A stretch of DNA of 64,000 nucleotides from Rhizobium sp. NRK18 (GTDB lineage Bacteria > Pseudomonadota > Alphaproteobacteria > Rhizobiales > Rhizobiaceae). Positions 52,089-62,142 of the stretch are shown here, piece by piece. The notes beneath the pieces were generated by a model. The model was not told the origin of the DNA, searched no databases, and was given only the letters and a program-made list of their open reading frames with translations. The position numbers and the translations under genes were made by a program. The stretch is from contig NZ_JANFMV010000001.1 in assembly GCF_024385575.1 (NCBI RefSeq), positions 1,889,681 through 1,953,680 of the forward strand. Direction: 5' to 3'. Within the stretch, counting starts at the first letter, position 1, and each line of letters starts with the position of its first letter.

Positions 52089-52371
52089 AAACACCTCATT
52101 GGCATTGCAAAATTACATGGACCCGCCTGAAGCAGGAGCATGCCGTTTGAACGTCTCATGAGGGTCAGTGCTGGGGCGGACATGCCCGGCGTCATGCCGG
52201 ACAAGGTCTGACTGTGTCTCGAGTGCGACAATGAACCATGAATCTTTAAGCACTCATTAATTCATGCGGCTTTTTTCTGATGGCTGAAAACTGGTCGCAG
52301 GTGTGCCTTGCGACGGATGTCATGGCTGACCGCCGTCGATTCAGGCGCACCGGATTGTCAAAAAATGTCGA

Positions 52372-52869
52372 TCAGCCCTTGTGGCCCTTGGCGATCGGTT
52401 CCTGATAGGTGAAGCCCATGTCCCAGGGGAAGTAGATCCAGGTATCCTGGCTGACCTCGGTCACGAAGGTATCGATCATCGGTACGCCCTTTGGCTTGGC
52501 GTAGACGCAGGCGAAATGGGCGTCGGGCAGCATGGCGCGCACTTCGGCCGCCGTCTTGCCGGTGTCCGTCAGGTCGTCGACGACGAGCACACCCTTGCCG
52601 CCATCGGTCGTCAGGTCCGGGGCGATGCCCTTGAGGAGCACCATATCACCCTGGTTGACGTAGTCATGGTAGGAGGCGATGCACACCGTCTCGATGAGCC
52701 GGATGTTGAGTTCGCGCGAGATGATTGCCGCCGGCACGAGGCCGCCACGGGTGATGCAGACAATGGCCCGGAACTCCGTTCCCGTGCCGGCGAGGCGCCA
52801 GGCGAGCGCGCGGGCGTCGCGGTGAAACTGATCCCAGGAAACCGGAAAGGCCTTGTCGGGAAGGGACAT
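52372..52869 (-). CDS. gpt: Xanthine-guanine phosphoribosyltransferase
   Basis: A 165-residue purine salvage enzyme. The PRPP-binding loop is [14 protein letters not shown] (about 86-99). The hood and base-contact region includes [14 protein letters not shown] (about 36-49), and [13 protein letters not shown] closes the C-terminus. It converts xanthine or guanine and PRPP to nucleotides. GGAG lies about 7 bases before ATG 52869, preferred over an in-frame start 45 bases upstream. It is a single gene: the gene upstream, uspA, ends in its own terminator. Confidence 0.92.
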   Translation of the reverse strand: MSLPDKAFPVSWDQFHRDARALAWRLAGTGTEFRAIVCITRGGLVPAAIISRELNIRLIETVCIASYHDYVNQGDMVLLKGIAPDLTTDGGKGVLVVDDLTDTGKTAAEVRAMLPDAHFACVYAKPKGVPMIDTFVTEVSQDTWIYFPWDMGFTYQEPIAKGHKG

Positions 52870-52986
52870 GTCGTTGCTCCGTCGAAAATCGTCCATCATG
52901 GCCCGGTCCGTCAAATCTTGGCCGGGCTGTCGTTGGAAAGAGCTTTAGCGACAATTGCAGGCGAAAGGCAAGATCGTGGATGTTGC

Positions 52987-53020
52987 TAAAAGACCCGGTC
53001 CAGAGTGGCCGGGTCTTTTC
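52987..53020 (-). terminator. Terminator of the universal stress gene
   Basis: AAAGACCCGG and CCGGGTCTTT form a strong stem with A and T tracts on both sides. It lies about 35 bases past the stop of the stress protein gene. Confidence 0.88.
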
Positions 53021-53051
53021 ATCAGGTTTGTGAGGTCAGGCGCGGATGCGT

Positions 53052-53885
53052 TCAGCGCGACATCAGCGTCATGACCGGCATCGAGGTCAGCAATTCCTTG
53101 GTCACGCCGCCAAACAGCACTTCCCAAAGGGGCGAATGCGTGTAGGCGCCCATGACGAGCAGGTCGATATTGCCATCGGCAAGCCGGTTTTCGATCATCA
53201 CGGCGGGCTTGGTGCCGTCGCTCTTCTGGCTCTCCAGCGTCACCTTCACACCGTGGCGCGCGAGAGTGGAGGCGATCTCGGCGCCAATGGTTTCCGCCGA
53301 CTGGCTGGCGCTTTCCTTGGCGTCGACGGTGTAGATCTCGACGTCTTCCGCGGTCTTCAGGAGCGGGATGGCATCGAAGGTCGAGCGGGCCGCTTCCCGC
53401 GAGCCGTTCCAGGCGATCAGCGCCTTCTTCACCAGTTTCGGCGTCTTGAGGATGTAGGGTACGAAGAGCGTCGGACGGCCCGCTTCATGCAGCAGCTGGT
53501 CGTAATCGCTGCGCATGCTGTTCTTGTCGAGCTGCGGCGCGATGATCAGATCGGCGCACCGGGCGCTGTCGATCGCCTGTGCGGCGCTGTAGCCGCCCAT
53601 GGTGACGAATGTCCGCCATTCGTGGGAAATGCCTTCCCGACGCGCCTTTTCCTTGAAGATCTTCTCCACTTCGCTGGTCACGGAGTGTTCCTGCTCCTGC
53701 AGGGCGAGCGTCGCCGCCGGGTCCGGAATTTCCATCGGCGCCGCGACGGGCATCGTCGCGTAGGATTCCACATGCAGACCGATGACATGGGCGTCGAATT
53801 GCCGGGCAAGCGCCACGGCGAAGTCGGTCGTCTGTGCTGCGTCGGCAGCCGAGTCGAGGATTGCCAGGATGGTGCGGTAGGACAT
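53052..53885 (-). CDS. Universal stress protein, tandem UspA domains
   Basis: A 277-residue protein with two UspA-like halves: RTILAILDSAADAAQTTDFA opens the first, and KALIAWNGSREAARSTFDAI opens the second (about 152). The C-terminus has LLVMGAYTHSPLWEVLFGGV followed by TKELL, the nucleotide-binding signature of Usp domains. It is cytosolic and likely responds to stress or energy state. AAGGAGGAAA about 7 bases before ATG 53885 is a near-perfect ribosome site. The upstream gap holds an AT-rich stretch (about 53905-53970) that could carry a stress or anaerobic promoter, but I see no clear box. Confidence 0.9.
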   Translation of the reverse strand: MSYRTILAILDSAADAAQTTDFAVALARQFDAHVIGLHVESYATMPVAAPMEIPDPAATLALQEQEHSVTSEVEKIFKEKARREGISHEWRTFVTMGGYSAAQAIDSARCADLIIAPQLDKNSMRSDYDQLLHEAGRPTLFVPYILKTPKLVKKALIAWNGSREAARSTFDAIPLLKTAEDVEIYTVDAKESASQSAETIGAEIASTLARHGVKVTLESQKSDGTKPAVMIENRLADGNIDLLVMGAYTHSPLWEVLFGGVTKELLTSMPVMTLMSR

Positions 53886-53987
53886 GTCGGTTTCCTCCTT
53901 GGGAAGGCCGTTTCGGTTTGTCTATATGAATATAGTGCAAACCTACGGTGTTTTCTGCCTTGACAAAGATCAACCCTGAAAACGCAT

Positions 53988-54374
53988 TTACTCCGCGGGT
54001 ACGGCCTGCGGCTTGCCGTCGCTGTCGAGGGCGACCATGACGAATGTGGCGTCGGTCACCTTCTCCATGGTGTGGGTGAGATAGCGCTGCGCCCAGGCCT
54101 CGACCCAGAGGGTGATCGAGGTGCGGCCGACGCGCACGACATCGGTATAGATGCAGAGCGTATCGCCGATCTTGACCGGTAGCTCGAAGGCCATTTCCTT
54201 GACGGCGGCGGTGACCACGCGGCCACGGGCGCGTTCTGCGGCGCGGATGCCGCAGGCCAGGTCCATCTGCGCCATGACCCAGCCGCCGAAGATGTCGCCG
54301 GCTGCATTGGCGTCGGCCGGCATGGCAAGTGTGCGCAATGTGAGTTCACCCGCCGGACCAATCTTATCCACCAT
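53988..54374 (-). CDS. Acyl-CoA thioesterase (hotdog fold, YciA-like)
   Basis: A 128-residue hotdog-fold thioesterase. Its pattern LRTLAMPADANAAGDIFGGWV (about 12-32), then MDLACGIRAAERARG and VGRTSITLWVEAWAQRYL, is that of YciA-type acyl-CoA hydrolases; the catalytic Asp is in the first segment. It cleaves acyl-CoA to free acid and CoA, and the chain-length preference is unknown. AGGGGG lies about 7 bases before ATG 54374, which I prefer over an in-frame start 117 bases upstream. Confidence 0.87.
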   Translation of the reverse strand: MVDKIGPAGELTLRTLAMPADANAAGDIFGGWVMAQMDLACGIRAAERARGRVVTAAVKEMAFELPVKIGDTLCIYTDVVRVGRTSITLWVEAWAQRYLTHTMEKVTDATFVMVALDSDGKPQAVPAE

Positions 54375-54582
54375 TCGCAGCCCCCTGAAATCATGTCGGT
54401 AATCGCGTGTCGACGGCGAGGGTAGGCGGCCTGTTTTCAGGATGCAAGCCGGCAGTTTGCGGATGTGTTTGGACGCCGTTGGCGACGGCAACGGTTCATT
54501 TACCGCTTTTTCCTAAAATTCACCGGATTTCTCTAAAAATGCGGGCCGTCGATCCGGTCTGGCGAAGAAGTGGTCAATCTGT

Positions 54583-55830
54583 ATGGCGTATTCCACCCTT
54601 CTTAGACGGCGATCGATCGTCCTTCTTATGTCTTGCGGTCTTTCGGCTTGCTCGGCGGCGTCGCTGGTGCCGCCGGCACCGATCGATGGAGGACAGGTGA
54701 GCGCCATCCGTCCGGTACCGGACGCGCACATGCAGCCCATGGCGATGCGCGACGCCGGCATGGTCAACGAGATCGGTTACGCCTCCGGTTCGGCGCCGGT
54801 CGCCCGGACCAATGGCACGCTCGGTTACCTCGACACTCCCAATCTCGCGACATCGCCGACCATGGAGCCCCAGCCGCAAATGCAGGCGGCCGCACCGCGC
54901 CGCTCCTCCGGCCTGCCGATGATCGACAGCGACGAGGCGCTGGCGCTGAACGGCGGCCACGCACAGACCATGCCGGCGCCGGTGCAGGCCGGCGCGAACG
55001 GTCTCGTCGTGACGTCGGAAGGCATCAATATCGACAATGCCGTCGCTACGCCCGGCAGGGGCGTACCGGCACAGCCTCTCGGAACGCTGCAGATTGCCGA
55101 AGGTGCGACCAGCGAGCCGGTCGTCGATGGCATCGGAACGGACAGCCCGCAGCTTCTGAACAGCCAGGTTTCCATTGCGCCGCAGCCGGCTGGCGGCGAG
55201 CGGCAGGTGGCGATGCTGTCGCGTCCCCAGAACCCGATGATGCTGGGCGCGCCGGCGGAGCCGCAATTCGAGCCGATGCCGGCCTCCGAGCTGCAATGCC
55301 GTCGCGAGCTCGATCGGCTTGGCGTCCAGTATCATGAAGTCGACCCGATCTCGAAGGGCGGAAGCTGCGGCATCGCGCATCCGATCAAGCTCGAGGGGCT
55401 CGGCGGCGGCATTGACGTGACGCCGGACACGACGCTCAACTGTCAGATGGCGCTGACGCTGACGAAATGGGTTCGCAACGAGGTGGTTCCGGCCGCCCGC
55501 ACGCGTTACCTTTCCGGCGTGAAGAAGATCGTCTCCATGGGGGGCTATTCCTGCCGGCGGATGAACAACCGGTCGTCCAATCCCTGGTCGGAACACGCGC
55601 ATGGCAACGCCATCGACATCGGCAGCATCGTGCTCAACAACGGCAAGGAGATCGATGTAAGCAAGAAGGGCTTCTTCGCCTTTCGCGAAAAGGGTCTGCT
55701 GAAGGCCGTGCGGACTGACAGCTGCAAGTATTTCAATACCGTTCTCGGCCCGGGCAGCGATCCCAATCACAAGGATCACTTCCATCTGGACCTTCGTGCC
55801 CGCAAGTCCGGCTATCGGCATTGCGGCTGA
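54583..55830 (+). CDS. Extensin-like lipoprotein
   Basis: A 415-residue lipoprotein with a lipobox at LSAC (Cys about 23). A Pro/Ala/Gln-rich linker (about 30-235) follows, then the extensin-like C-terminal domain (about 235-415) with a set of cysteines: LQCRRELDRLGV, GGSCGIAHPI, LNCQMALTLTKWV, GGYSCRRM and DSCKYF. A His/Asp-rich segment HAHGNAIDIG and DHFHLD near the end resembles the metal site of LAS-type (D,D-peptidase-like) folds, so a role in cell-wall processing is possible. The start lacks a good ribosome site. Confidence 0.87.
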   Translation: MAYSTLLRRRSIVLLMSCGLSACSAASLVPPAPIDGGQVSAIRPVPDAHMQPMAMRDAGMVNEIGYASGSAPVARTNGTLGYLDTPNLATSPTMEPQPQMQAAAPRRSSGLPMIDSDEALALNGGHAQTMPAPVQAGANGLVVTSEGINIDNAVATPGRGVPAQPLGTLQIAEGATSEPVVDGIGTDSPQLLNSQVSIAPQPAGGERQVAMLSRPQNPMMLGAPAEPQFEPMPASELQCRRELDRLGVQYHEVDPISKGGSCGIAHPIKLEGLGGGIDVTPDTTLNCQMALTLTKWVRNEVVPAARTRYLSGVKKIVSMGGYSCRRMNNRSSNPWSEHAHGNAIDIGSIVLNNGKEIDVSKKGFFAFREKGLLKAVRTDSCKYFNTVLGPGSDPNHKDHFHLDLRARKSGYRHCG

Positions 55831-55843
55831 GTGCCTGAGAAAA

Positions 55844-55866
55844 CAACCGGCTGCGAGAGCCGGTTG
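55844..55866 (+). terminator. Hairpin after the extensin-like gene
   Basis: CAACCGGCT (55844-55852) pairs with AGCCGGTTG (55858-55866) over a 5-base loop, 13 bases past the stop. No T-run follows, so termination strength is uncertain. Confidence 0.45.
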
Positions 55867-56052
55867 AATAGGTGCCCGGTCGGGGCGGGGGGCTGCTACG
55901 GCCCGGGCGCGACGTTTCTCATCGGCGGTCGTTTCATGGCCATGCCGTATGACACAGTGCTTCATCAGCCGGATATCGGGGCGGCGTACCGATATCGCCC
56001 GTGGCAGCATTGCCGTCGCCCCACGAACATGGCCTAAGAAGATTGCAGCGCG

Positions 56053-56931
56053 ATGACGATCCTTCGTCTGGCGCTGCCGGGTGTGTTCGAACGGAAGAAG
56101 AGTGGGATGACGGCCTCGTTCACGGAAATTGCGCCCTTCGTGGTGGCGCTGCTCGCCGCGGGTGTCGTCGCGGGGCTGCTTGCGGGCGTTTTCGGCATCG
56201 GCGGCGGCGCGATCCTCGTGCCGGTCTTCTACCAGATCTTCGCGCTTGCCGGGGTCGATGACAGCGTACGGATGCATCTTTGCGTCGGCACTTCGCTCGC
56301 CATCATCGTTCCGACATCGCTGCGTTCCTTCCAGTCGCACTACCGGCGCGGGCTTGCGGACACCGCGCTGTTGAAGAGCTGGGTCATCGCCGTTCCGCTC
56401 GGTGTCGTCGCGGCCTCGGCAATCGCCGCCTACGCATCCAGCGAAGTGCTGCGGGCCACATTCGCGGTCATCGCCCTGCTGCTTTCCTTCCGCATGCTGG
56501 CGAACCGCAGTCACTGGAAGCTCGGCGACGACCTGCCGCCCAATCCCTTCCGGTTTATGGCGGGCAGCATCATCGGCCTCCTGTCCGGATTGATGGGAAT
56601 TGGCGGCGGCGTGCTCAACAACACCTTCATGACGACCTATGGTCGGCCGATCCATCAGGCGATCGCCACATCGGCCGGTGTCGGCGTTCTGATCTCGCTG
56701 CCGGGTCTGGTCGGCTACGTGATTGCCGGGTGGGGTGATCCCGGCCTGCCGCCGTTCTCCACCGGCTTCATCAACTGGGCTGCGGTCGCACTGGTCATTC
56801 CGGTGACGATGATCGCCGCACCCATCGGCGCGAAGATTGCTCACATGCTCAGCCGCCGGCAGCTCGAAATCGGTTTCGGCATCTTCCTCCTGATCGTCGC
56901 GCTGCGCTTCTTCTATTCCGTGATCACCTGA
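56053..56931 (+). CDS. TauE/SafE-family sulfite or organosulfur exporter
   Basis: A 292-residue membrane protein with two TauE/SafE repeats. The paired motifs are LAGVFGIGGGAILVPVFYQI (about 51-70) and LSGLMGIGGGVLNNTFMTTY (about 177-196), with about eight hydrophobic helices overall. The family exports sulfite, sulfoacetate or similar anions; the substrate here is unknown. The start may be ATG 56053 or ATG 56107 (AAGAGTGGG upstream). The shorter form begins right before the first helix and may be the real one. Confidence 0.85.
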   Translation: MTILRLALPGVFERKKSGMTASFTEIAPFVVALLAAGVVAGLLAGVFGIGGGAILVPVFYQIFALAGVDDSVRMHLCVGTSLAIIVPTSLRSFQSHYRRGLADTALLKSWVIAVPLGVVAASAIAAYASSEVLRATFAVIALLLSFRMLANRSHWKLGDDLPPNPFRFMAGSIIGLLSGLMGIGGGVLNNTFMTTYGRPIHQAIATSAGVGVLISLPGLVGYVIAGWGDPGLPPFSTGFINWAAVALVIPVTMIAAPIGAKIAHMLSRRQLEIGFGIFLLIVALRFFYSVIT

Positions 56932-57076
56932 AATCCAGCGTCTGGTTGATTTTCTCGGTAAAGCGGGTGGCAAACCCTGACCGCCGTTCTATATGTGTGT
57001 CCGCGCGCACCTTTCGGGGGAGAGAGCGAGCCCACCCATTCCATGCGTCTGTCGCATGAAACATCAGTGAGACATC

Positions 57077-57999
<923 letters not shown>

Positions 58000-58000
<1 letters not shown>

Positions 58001-58761
58001 TGAATTTCCAGGCCATCAAATCCATCTATTTCTTCGAAATGGCCCGCACGCGCCGCACCATCCTGCAGAGCGTCATTTCGCCGGTCATTACCACCTCGCT
58101 CTATTTCATCGTCTTCGGCACGGCGATCGGGTCGCGCATCCAGCAGATCGACGGGGTGTCCTACGGCTCCTTCATCACGCCGGGGCTGATCATGCTGACG
58201 CTGCTTGGTCAGTGCGTGTCGAACGGCTCGTTCGGCATCTATTTCCCGCGCTTCACCGGGACGGTCTATGAAGTGCTGTCGGCGCCGGTGGCGATGACGG
58301 AGATCGTCATCGGCTATGTCGGCGCCGCGGCGACCAAAGGCATGATGATCGGGGCGATCATCCTCCTGACGGCGACGGTCTTCGTCGACATTTCCATCGC
58401 CCATCCGGCCCTGATGGTGCTGTTCTTCGCGCTGACGGCGGTTTCCTTCAGCCTGCTCGGCTTCATCATCGGCATCTGGGCGACGAATTTCGAGCAGCTG
58501 AACCTCATTCCGATGCTGGTCATCCCGCCGCTGACCTTCCTTGGCGGCAGTTTCTATTCGATCAACATGCTGCCGCCGTTCTGGCAGTGGGTCAGCCACC
58601 TCAATCCGGTGCTGTATCTTGTGAGCGGGTTTCGGTGGAGCTTCTACGAGGTCTCGGACGTCAACCCGCTGATCAGCCTCGGCATGATCTCGCTGTTTCT
58701 CGTCGTCTGCCTGTCGATCGTCTACTGGATGTTCAAGACGGGTTACCGGCTGAAGAACTGA
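58000..58761 (+). CDS. ABC-2-type exporter permease
   Basis: A 253-residue permease with six membrane segments. The ABC-2 pattern includes [16 protein letters not shown] (about 29-44), then [20 protein letters not shown] (coupling region, about 85-104) and [19 protein letters not shown] (about 178-196). It starts at ATG 58000, one base inside the ATPase stop codon, so translation is coupled and the pair forms one exporter. It resembles NodJ/YadH-type permeases, which move lipid-linked or other hydrophobic molecules; the substrate here is unknown. Confidence 0.9.
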
Positions 58762-58776
58762 CGAGGGATTTTGGCG

Positions 58777-59478
58777 TCAGTCCCTGAGCCTTAGTTCGTC
58801 GGGCTGCATCTGCATCGACGAGAGCGTCGACAGGAAGCTCATGCCGAGCAGGCTCTTGTCGAGCTTGCCGGGTTCCGTGACGATCGCCGTCACGTTGGTC
58901 CGGGTGATCGGACCGACCGAGATGCTGTCGAGGCGAACGGGGGCCGCATGGGCCTCGCCGTTGGCCGTCGAGACCAGCATGGTGAAGCTCAGCGTGTCGA
59001 CCGGCAGGCCGACGCGCTTGGCGTCGTCATAGGTGAGCACGACGGAGCTTGCGCCGGTGTCGACCATCATGTCGATGAAGGTCTTGTCGACCGTCGTCTC
59101 GATCTGGAAATGCCCGCTCAACCCCTTGTGGACGATGACCTCGCTGCCGCCATCGACCGCAGTCGCAATCACCGGCCTGCCGGGCATGAGGCCGGCGAGA
59201 ACGCGGTCTGCCACCGGGCGCAGTTCGTCGCGGTAGAGATAGCCGGTGACCAGCGCCAGGACGATCACCACCCAGACCATGAATTGCTGTAGCGTCTGGT
59301 TCAGCGATCGCCGGCTGCGCAGCACGGCAACAGAGATCATGGCGGCAATCGGCAGCAAATAGAGCAGGCTGGCAAAACGGTCGTTGTCCATGCCGAAAGT
59401 CTGGCCGGCGGAGTTGTTGAACATCAGGACGGCGAGGCCGACACCCAGTATCACAAGGACGATGGTGACGACATTCAT
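58777..59478 (-). CDS. Membrane-anchored clan AA (retropepsin-like) aspartic protease
   Basis: A 233-residue protein with three N-terminal hydrophobic segments (about 3-19, 35-53, 62-82). A retropepsin-like domain follows with catalytic motif FIDMMVDTGASSVVLTYDDA (D-T-G-A, about residue 141) and the flap/second loop LLGMSFLSTLSSMQM. It matches the TIGR02281 group; one DTGA site per chain means it acts as a dimer. The natural substrate is unknown. ATG 59478 has AAGGAG about 8 bases upstream and overlaps the stop of the DUF1289 gene by four bases (ATGA), so the two are translationally coupled. Confidence 0.87.
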   Translation of the reverse strand: MNVVTIVLVILGVGLAVLMFNNSAGQTFGMDNDRFASLLYLLPIAAMISVAVLRSRRSLNQTLQQFMVWVVIVLALVTGYLYRDELRPVADRVLAGLMPGRPVIATAVDGGSEVIVHKGLSGHFQIETTVDKTFIDMMVDTGASSVVLTYDDAKRVGLPVDTLSFTMLVSTANGEAHAAPVRLDSISVGPITRTNVTAIVTEPGKLDKSLLGMSFLSTLSSMQMQPDELRLRD

Positions 59479-59705
59479 TCGCCGGTCTCCTTGTCGGCCA
59501 TCTGCCGGCGCCGGGTCATGCGGCGCGGCCGGCGCGGGGTATCGGCAATCTCGGTGAGGCGATCGGGCAGGCGCTCCATCAGGGCGCGGCGCTCCGCGGA
59601 CGTCATCGTTGTCCATGCGCCGATTTCCGTCTGCGTGCGGCCGCAGCCCATGCAATAGCCGGTCAGGTTGTCGATGATGCAGACATTGATGCAGGGCGTT
59701 TCCAA
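59475..59705 (-). CDS. DUF1289 small Cys-rich protein
   Basis: A 76-residue protein that begins METPCINVCIIDNLTGYCMG and continues CGRTQTEIGAW. The C-x3-C-x8-C-x2-C arrangement in residues 5-21 is the DUF1289 signature, and likely binds a metal or an Fe-S cluster. A C-terminal Arg-rich tail follows. Its function is unknown. It is the first gene of the pair with the aspartic protease, and lies just downstream of cobS on the same strand. Confidence 0.87.
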   Translation of the reverse strand: METPCINVCIIDNLTGYCMGCGRTQTEIGAWTTMTSAERRALMERLPDRLTEIADTPRRPRRMTRRRQMADKETGE

Positions 59706-59741
59706 GGGCTTACGTTTCTTTCCGGGCCTTTTTGACCGTTG

Positions 59742-60521
59742 CTAGGCGACGATGGCGAACGTGGCAAGCAGCGCCATTTCGGATATCTGTTGCGAGGCGC
59801 CGATGGTGTCACCCGTGTGGCCGCCGATCTTTCTGTCTGAGAAGATGGTGAACAGGCCGGCCAATACAAGGGCCATCACGATGGCCGTCGTCCAGGAATA
59901 GACCGGCATGACGGGTGAAAAGCAGCAGATCGCGATGACGGCTCCAACGACGAGTGCCGTTAGGAGTGCCGTGCGATCCGGCAGGCCGGATTTCGCCGCC
60001 ACGCCATCGCTGCGGGCAGCCGGCAGGGCGTACCAATGGCACAGCATCGTTGTGCGCGAGACAGTAGCAACGCCGAGGAACACAAGCACCGCACCGATCG
60101 GTGATATCACGGCGAGGAGGCTCGAAAGCGCGGCTGCGCGGATCGCCAGCGTCAGGATGAGGGCGAGCCCGCCATAGGTGCCGATGCGGCTGTCGCGCAT
60201 GATTTCGAGGATGCGGTCCTTGCGCTGGCCGCCGCCAAAGCCGTCTGCGACGTCCGCCAACCCGTCCTCGTGCAGCGCGCCGGTGACGATACTGTTTACG
60301 GCAAGGGCGATGAGAGCGGCCAGCAGCGGCGGGGCGTGAGCGGCAGACAGGATGAGAAGCGTCAGGGCGGCGGGCATGGCGACGATGAAACCGGCGGCCG
60401 GAAAGGCGCGGATCATCACGGACAGGCTGTGGTCCTGACCCTCAAAGAGTCGCGCCGGGACCGGCAACCGGCTCAAAAAGGCGATCGATCGGACAATGTC
60501 CTTGCCATAGTCGCTGAACAT
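59742..60521 (-). CDS. cobS: Adenosylcobinamide-GDP ribazoletransferase
   Basis: A 259-residue inner-membrane enzyme that joins adenosylcobinamide-GDP to alpha-ribazole in the last part of cobalamin synthesis. It has six or so hydrophobic helices and the CobS signatures SIAFLSRLPVPARLF at the start and ALHEDGLADVADGFGGG (about 80-96) with RDSRIGTYGGLALIL next. ATG 60521 is preferred over an in-frame start 54 bases upstream. It is divergent from cobT, about 95 bases away, and shares that short promoter region. Confidence 0.94.
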   Translation of the reverse strand: MFSDYGKDIVRSIAFLSRLPVPARLFEGQDHSLSVMIRAFPAAGFIVAMPAALTLLILSAAHAPPLLAALIALAVNSIVTGALHEDGLADVADGFGGGQRKDRILEIMRDSRIGTYGGLALILTLAIRAAALSSLLAVISPIGAVLVFLGVATVSRTTMLCHWYALPAARSDGVAAKSGLPDRTALLTALVVGAVIAICCFSPVMPVYSWTTAIVMALVLAGLFTIFSDRKIGGHTGDTIGASQQISEMALLATFAIVA

Positions 60522-60615
60522 CTGCGGCTCATTGTTCTCTTGTGGGGCGGTTCGCCTCTCGATAAGACGGGCCACCAGAGCCCATTTGAAATGGAATTAC
60601 AAGGATAGTCGTTCG

Positions 60616-61632
60616 ATGAGTGTTACCGGCCTGCCATTCGATGATTTTCGCGCCCTGATTAAGGAATTGCCAGGTCCGGACACGGCGGCGCTCGCCGCAG
60701 CCAGAGCTCGCGATTCGCAACTGACCAAGCCGCCGGGCGCGCTCGGGCGTATGGAAGAAATCGCCATGTGGCTCGCGGCCTGGACCGGCCGGACGCCATC
60801 GGTCAATCGTCCGCTTGTCGCGATCTTTGCCGGCAATCACGGGGTTACCAAGCACGGCATCACGCCGTTCCCGCCGGAAGTCACCAAGCAGATGGTGGCC
60901 AATTTTTCCGCCGGTGGCGCCGCGATCAACCAGATCTGCGTCACCCACGACCTCGGCCTGAAGGTGTTCGACCTGGCGCTCGACTATCCGACCGGAGACA
61001 TCACCTGCGAGGCAGCCCTTTCGGAGCGTGACTGCGCGGCGACCATGGCCTTCGGCATGGAGGCGATCGCCGGCGGCACGGACCTGCTCTGCATCGGCGA
61101 AATGGGGATCGGCAACACGACGATCGCCGCGGCCATCAACCTCGCACTCTACGGCGGCACGGCCGAGGAATGGGTCGGACCGGGCACAGGCTCGCATGGC
61201 GAACTCCTGCAGAAGAAGATCCATGCGGTGGAGACGGCAGTCGCGTTCCACAAGGACCATCTCGACGATCCGCTGGAAGTGCTGCGGCGTCTCGGCGGGC
61301 GCGAAATCGCCGCCATGGCCGGCGCGATCCTGGCGGCGCGCATGGAAAAGATCCCGGTCCTGATCGACGGCTATGTCGCGACGTCGGCCGCGGCCATCCT
61401 GAAGGCGGCCAACCCGTCCGCGCTCGACCACTGCCTGATCGGCCATGTGTCCGCCGAGCCGGGCCATCTTCGCGCAATCGAGAAGCTCGGCAAGACGCCG
61501 CTTCTCGCACTTGGCATGCGGCTTGGCGAAGGCACCGGTGCGGCACTTGCCGCAGGTATTGTCAAAGCGGCCGCGGCGTGCCATTCGGGCATGGCCACGT
61601 TCGAAAGCGCCGGCGTCAGCAACAAGGACTGA
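60616..61632 (+). CDS. cobT: Nicotinate-nucleotide:dimethylbenzimidazole phosphoribosyltransferase
   Basis: A 338-residue enzyme that activates the lower ligand of cobalamin, making alpha-ribazole phosphate for the CobS step. Signatures include KPPGALGRMEEIA (about 37-49), VAIFAGNHGVTKHGITPFP (about 70-88), LCIGEMGIGNTTIAAAI (about 158-174) and VLIDGYVATSAAAILKAAN (about 251-269). The catalytic Glu is near the C-terminus, in the LGMRLGEGTGA segment (about 303). AAGGA lies about 10 bases before ATG 60616. Its product feeds NrdJ and other B12 enzymes through CobS. Confidence 0.95.
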   Translation: MSVTGLPFDDFRALIKELPGPDTAALAAARARDSQLTKPPGALGRMEEIAMWLAAWTGRTPSVNRPLVAIFAGNHGVTKHGITPFPPEVTKQMVANFSAGGAAINQICVTHDLGLKVFDLALDYPTGDITCEAALSERDCAATMAFGMEAIAGGTDLLCIGEMGIGNTTIAAAINLALYGGTAEEWVGPGTGSHGELLQKKIHAVETAVAFHKDHLDDPLEVLRRLGGREIAAMAGAILAARMEKIPVLIDGYVATSAAAILKAANPSALDHCLIGHVSAEPGHLRAIEKLGKTPLLALGMRLGEGTGAALAAGIVKAAAACHSGMATFESAGVSNKD

Positions 61633-61717
61633 CGCCATCGCGTCGATCGCCATTCTTTTGGCTCAATGCCGGGGCAGGGGCTCCGGCATCGCCACAATCG
61701 ACGTCAGGGACAAGACC

Positions 61718-62098
61718 ATGGACTCCGGTCCGATCAAGAAGCAAACCGGCCTGCGCCACCTCTTTGCCGCCGCGCAATATTCGCAGCAGGGTTTTGTAAG
61801 GCTGCTGAAGGAATCGGCCTTCCGGCACGAGCTGCTCGCCTTCGTCGTTGGTCTCGTCGTGTTTGCGCTTATCCGCGCGACCATCATCGAGTTTCTGATC
61901 TATGTCGTCCTGATGATGGTGCTGTTTGCCACCGAAGCGCTGAACACGGCGATCGAGGAACTTGTCGACCGCGTTTCGCCGGAGATTTCGTCGGTCGGCA
62001 AGCATGCCAAAGACCTCGGCTCGTTTGCCGTCTTCTGCATGCTGATCGCCAACGGCCTGTTCGCCGCCTATGTGGTGATTTCCAGCCTGCTGCCCTGA
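61718..62098 (+). CDS. dgkA: Diacylglycerol kinase
   Basis: A 126-residue integral membrane kinase. It has the DgkA signature EALNTAIEELVDRVSPEISS (about 71-90), which holds the Glu and Asn used in catalysis, and three membrane helices (about 36-54, 57-75, 100-120). It phosphorylates diacylglycerol, which in bacteria that make osmoregulated periplasmic glucans is a by-product of phosphoglycerol transfer. That link would fit the LTA-synthase-like gene at 28-30 kb. AGGGA lies about 8 bases before ATG 61718. Confidence 0.92.
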   Translation: MDSGPIKKQTGLRHLFAAAQYSQQGFVRLLKESAFRHELLAFVVGLVVFALIRATIIEFLIYVVLMMVLFATEALNTAIEELVDRVSPEISSVGKHAKDLGSFAVFCMLIANGLFAAYVVISSLLP

Positions 62099-62142
62099 GC
62101 ATGTGGTCCGGACCGATCAGATCGGTCGGGCACAACGGTCAG

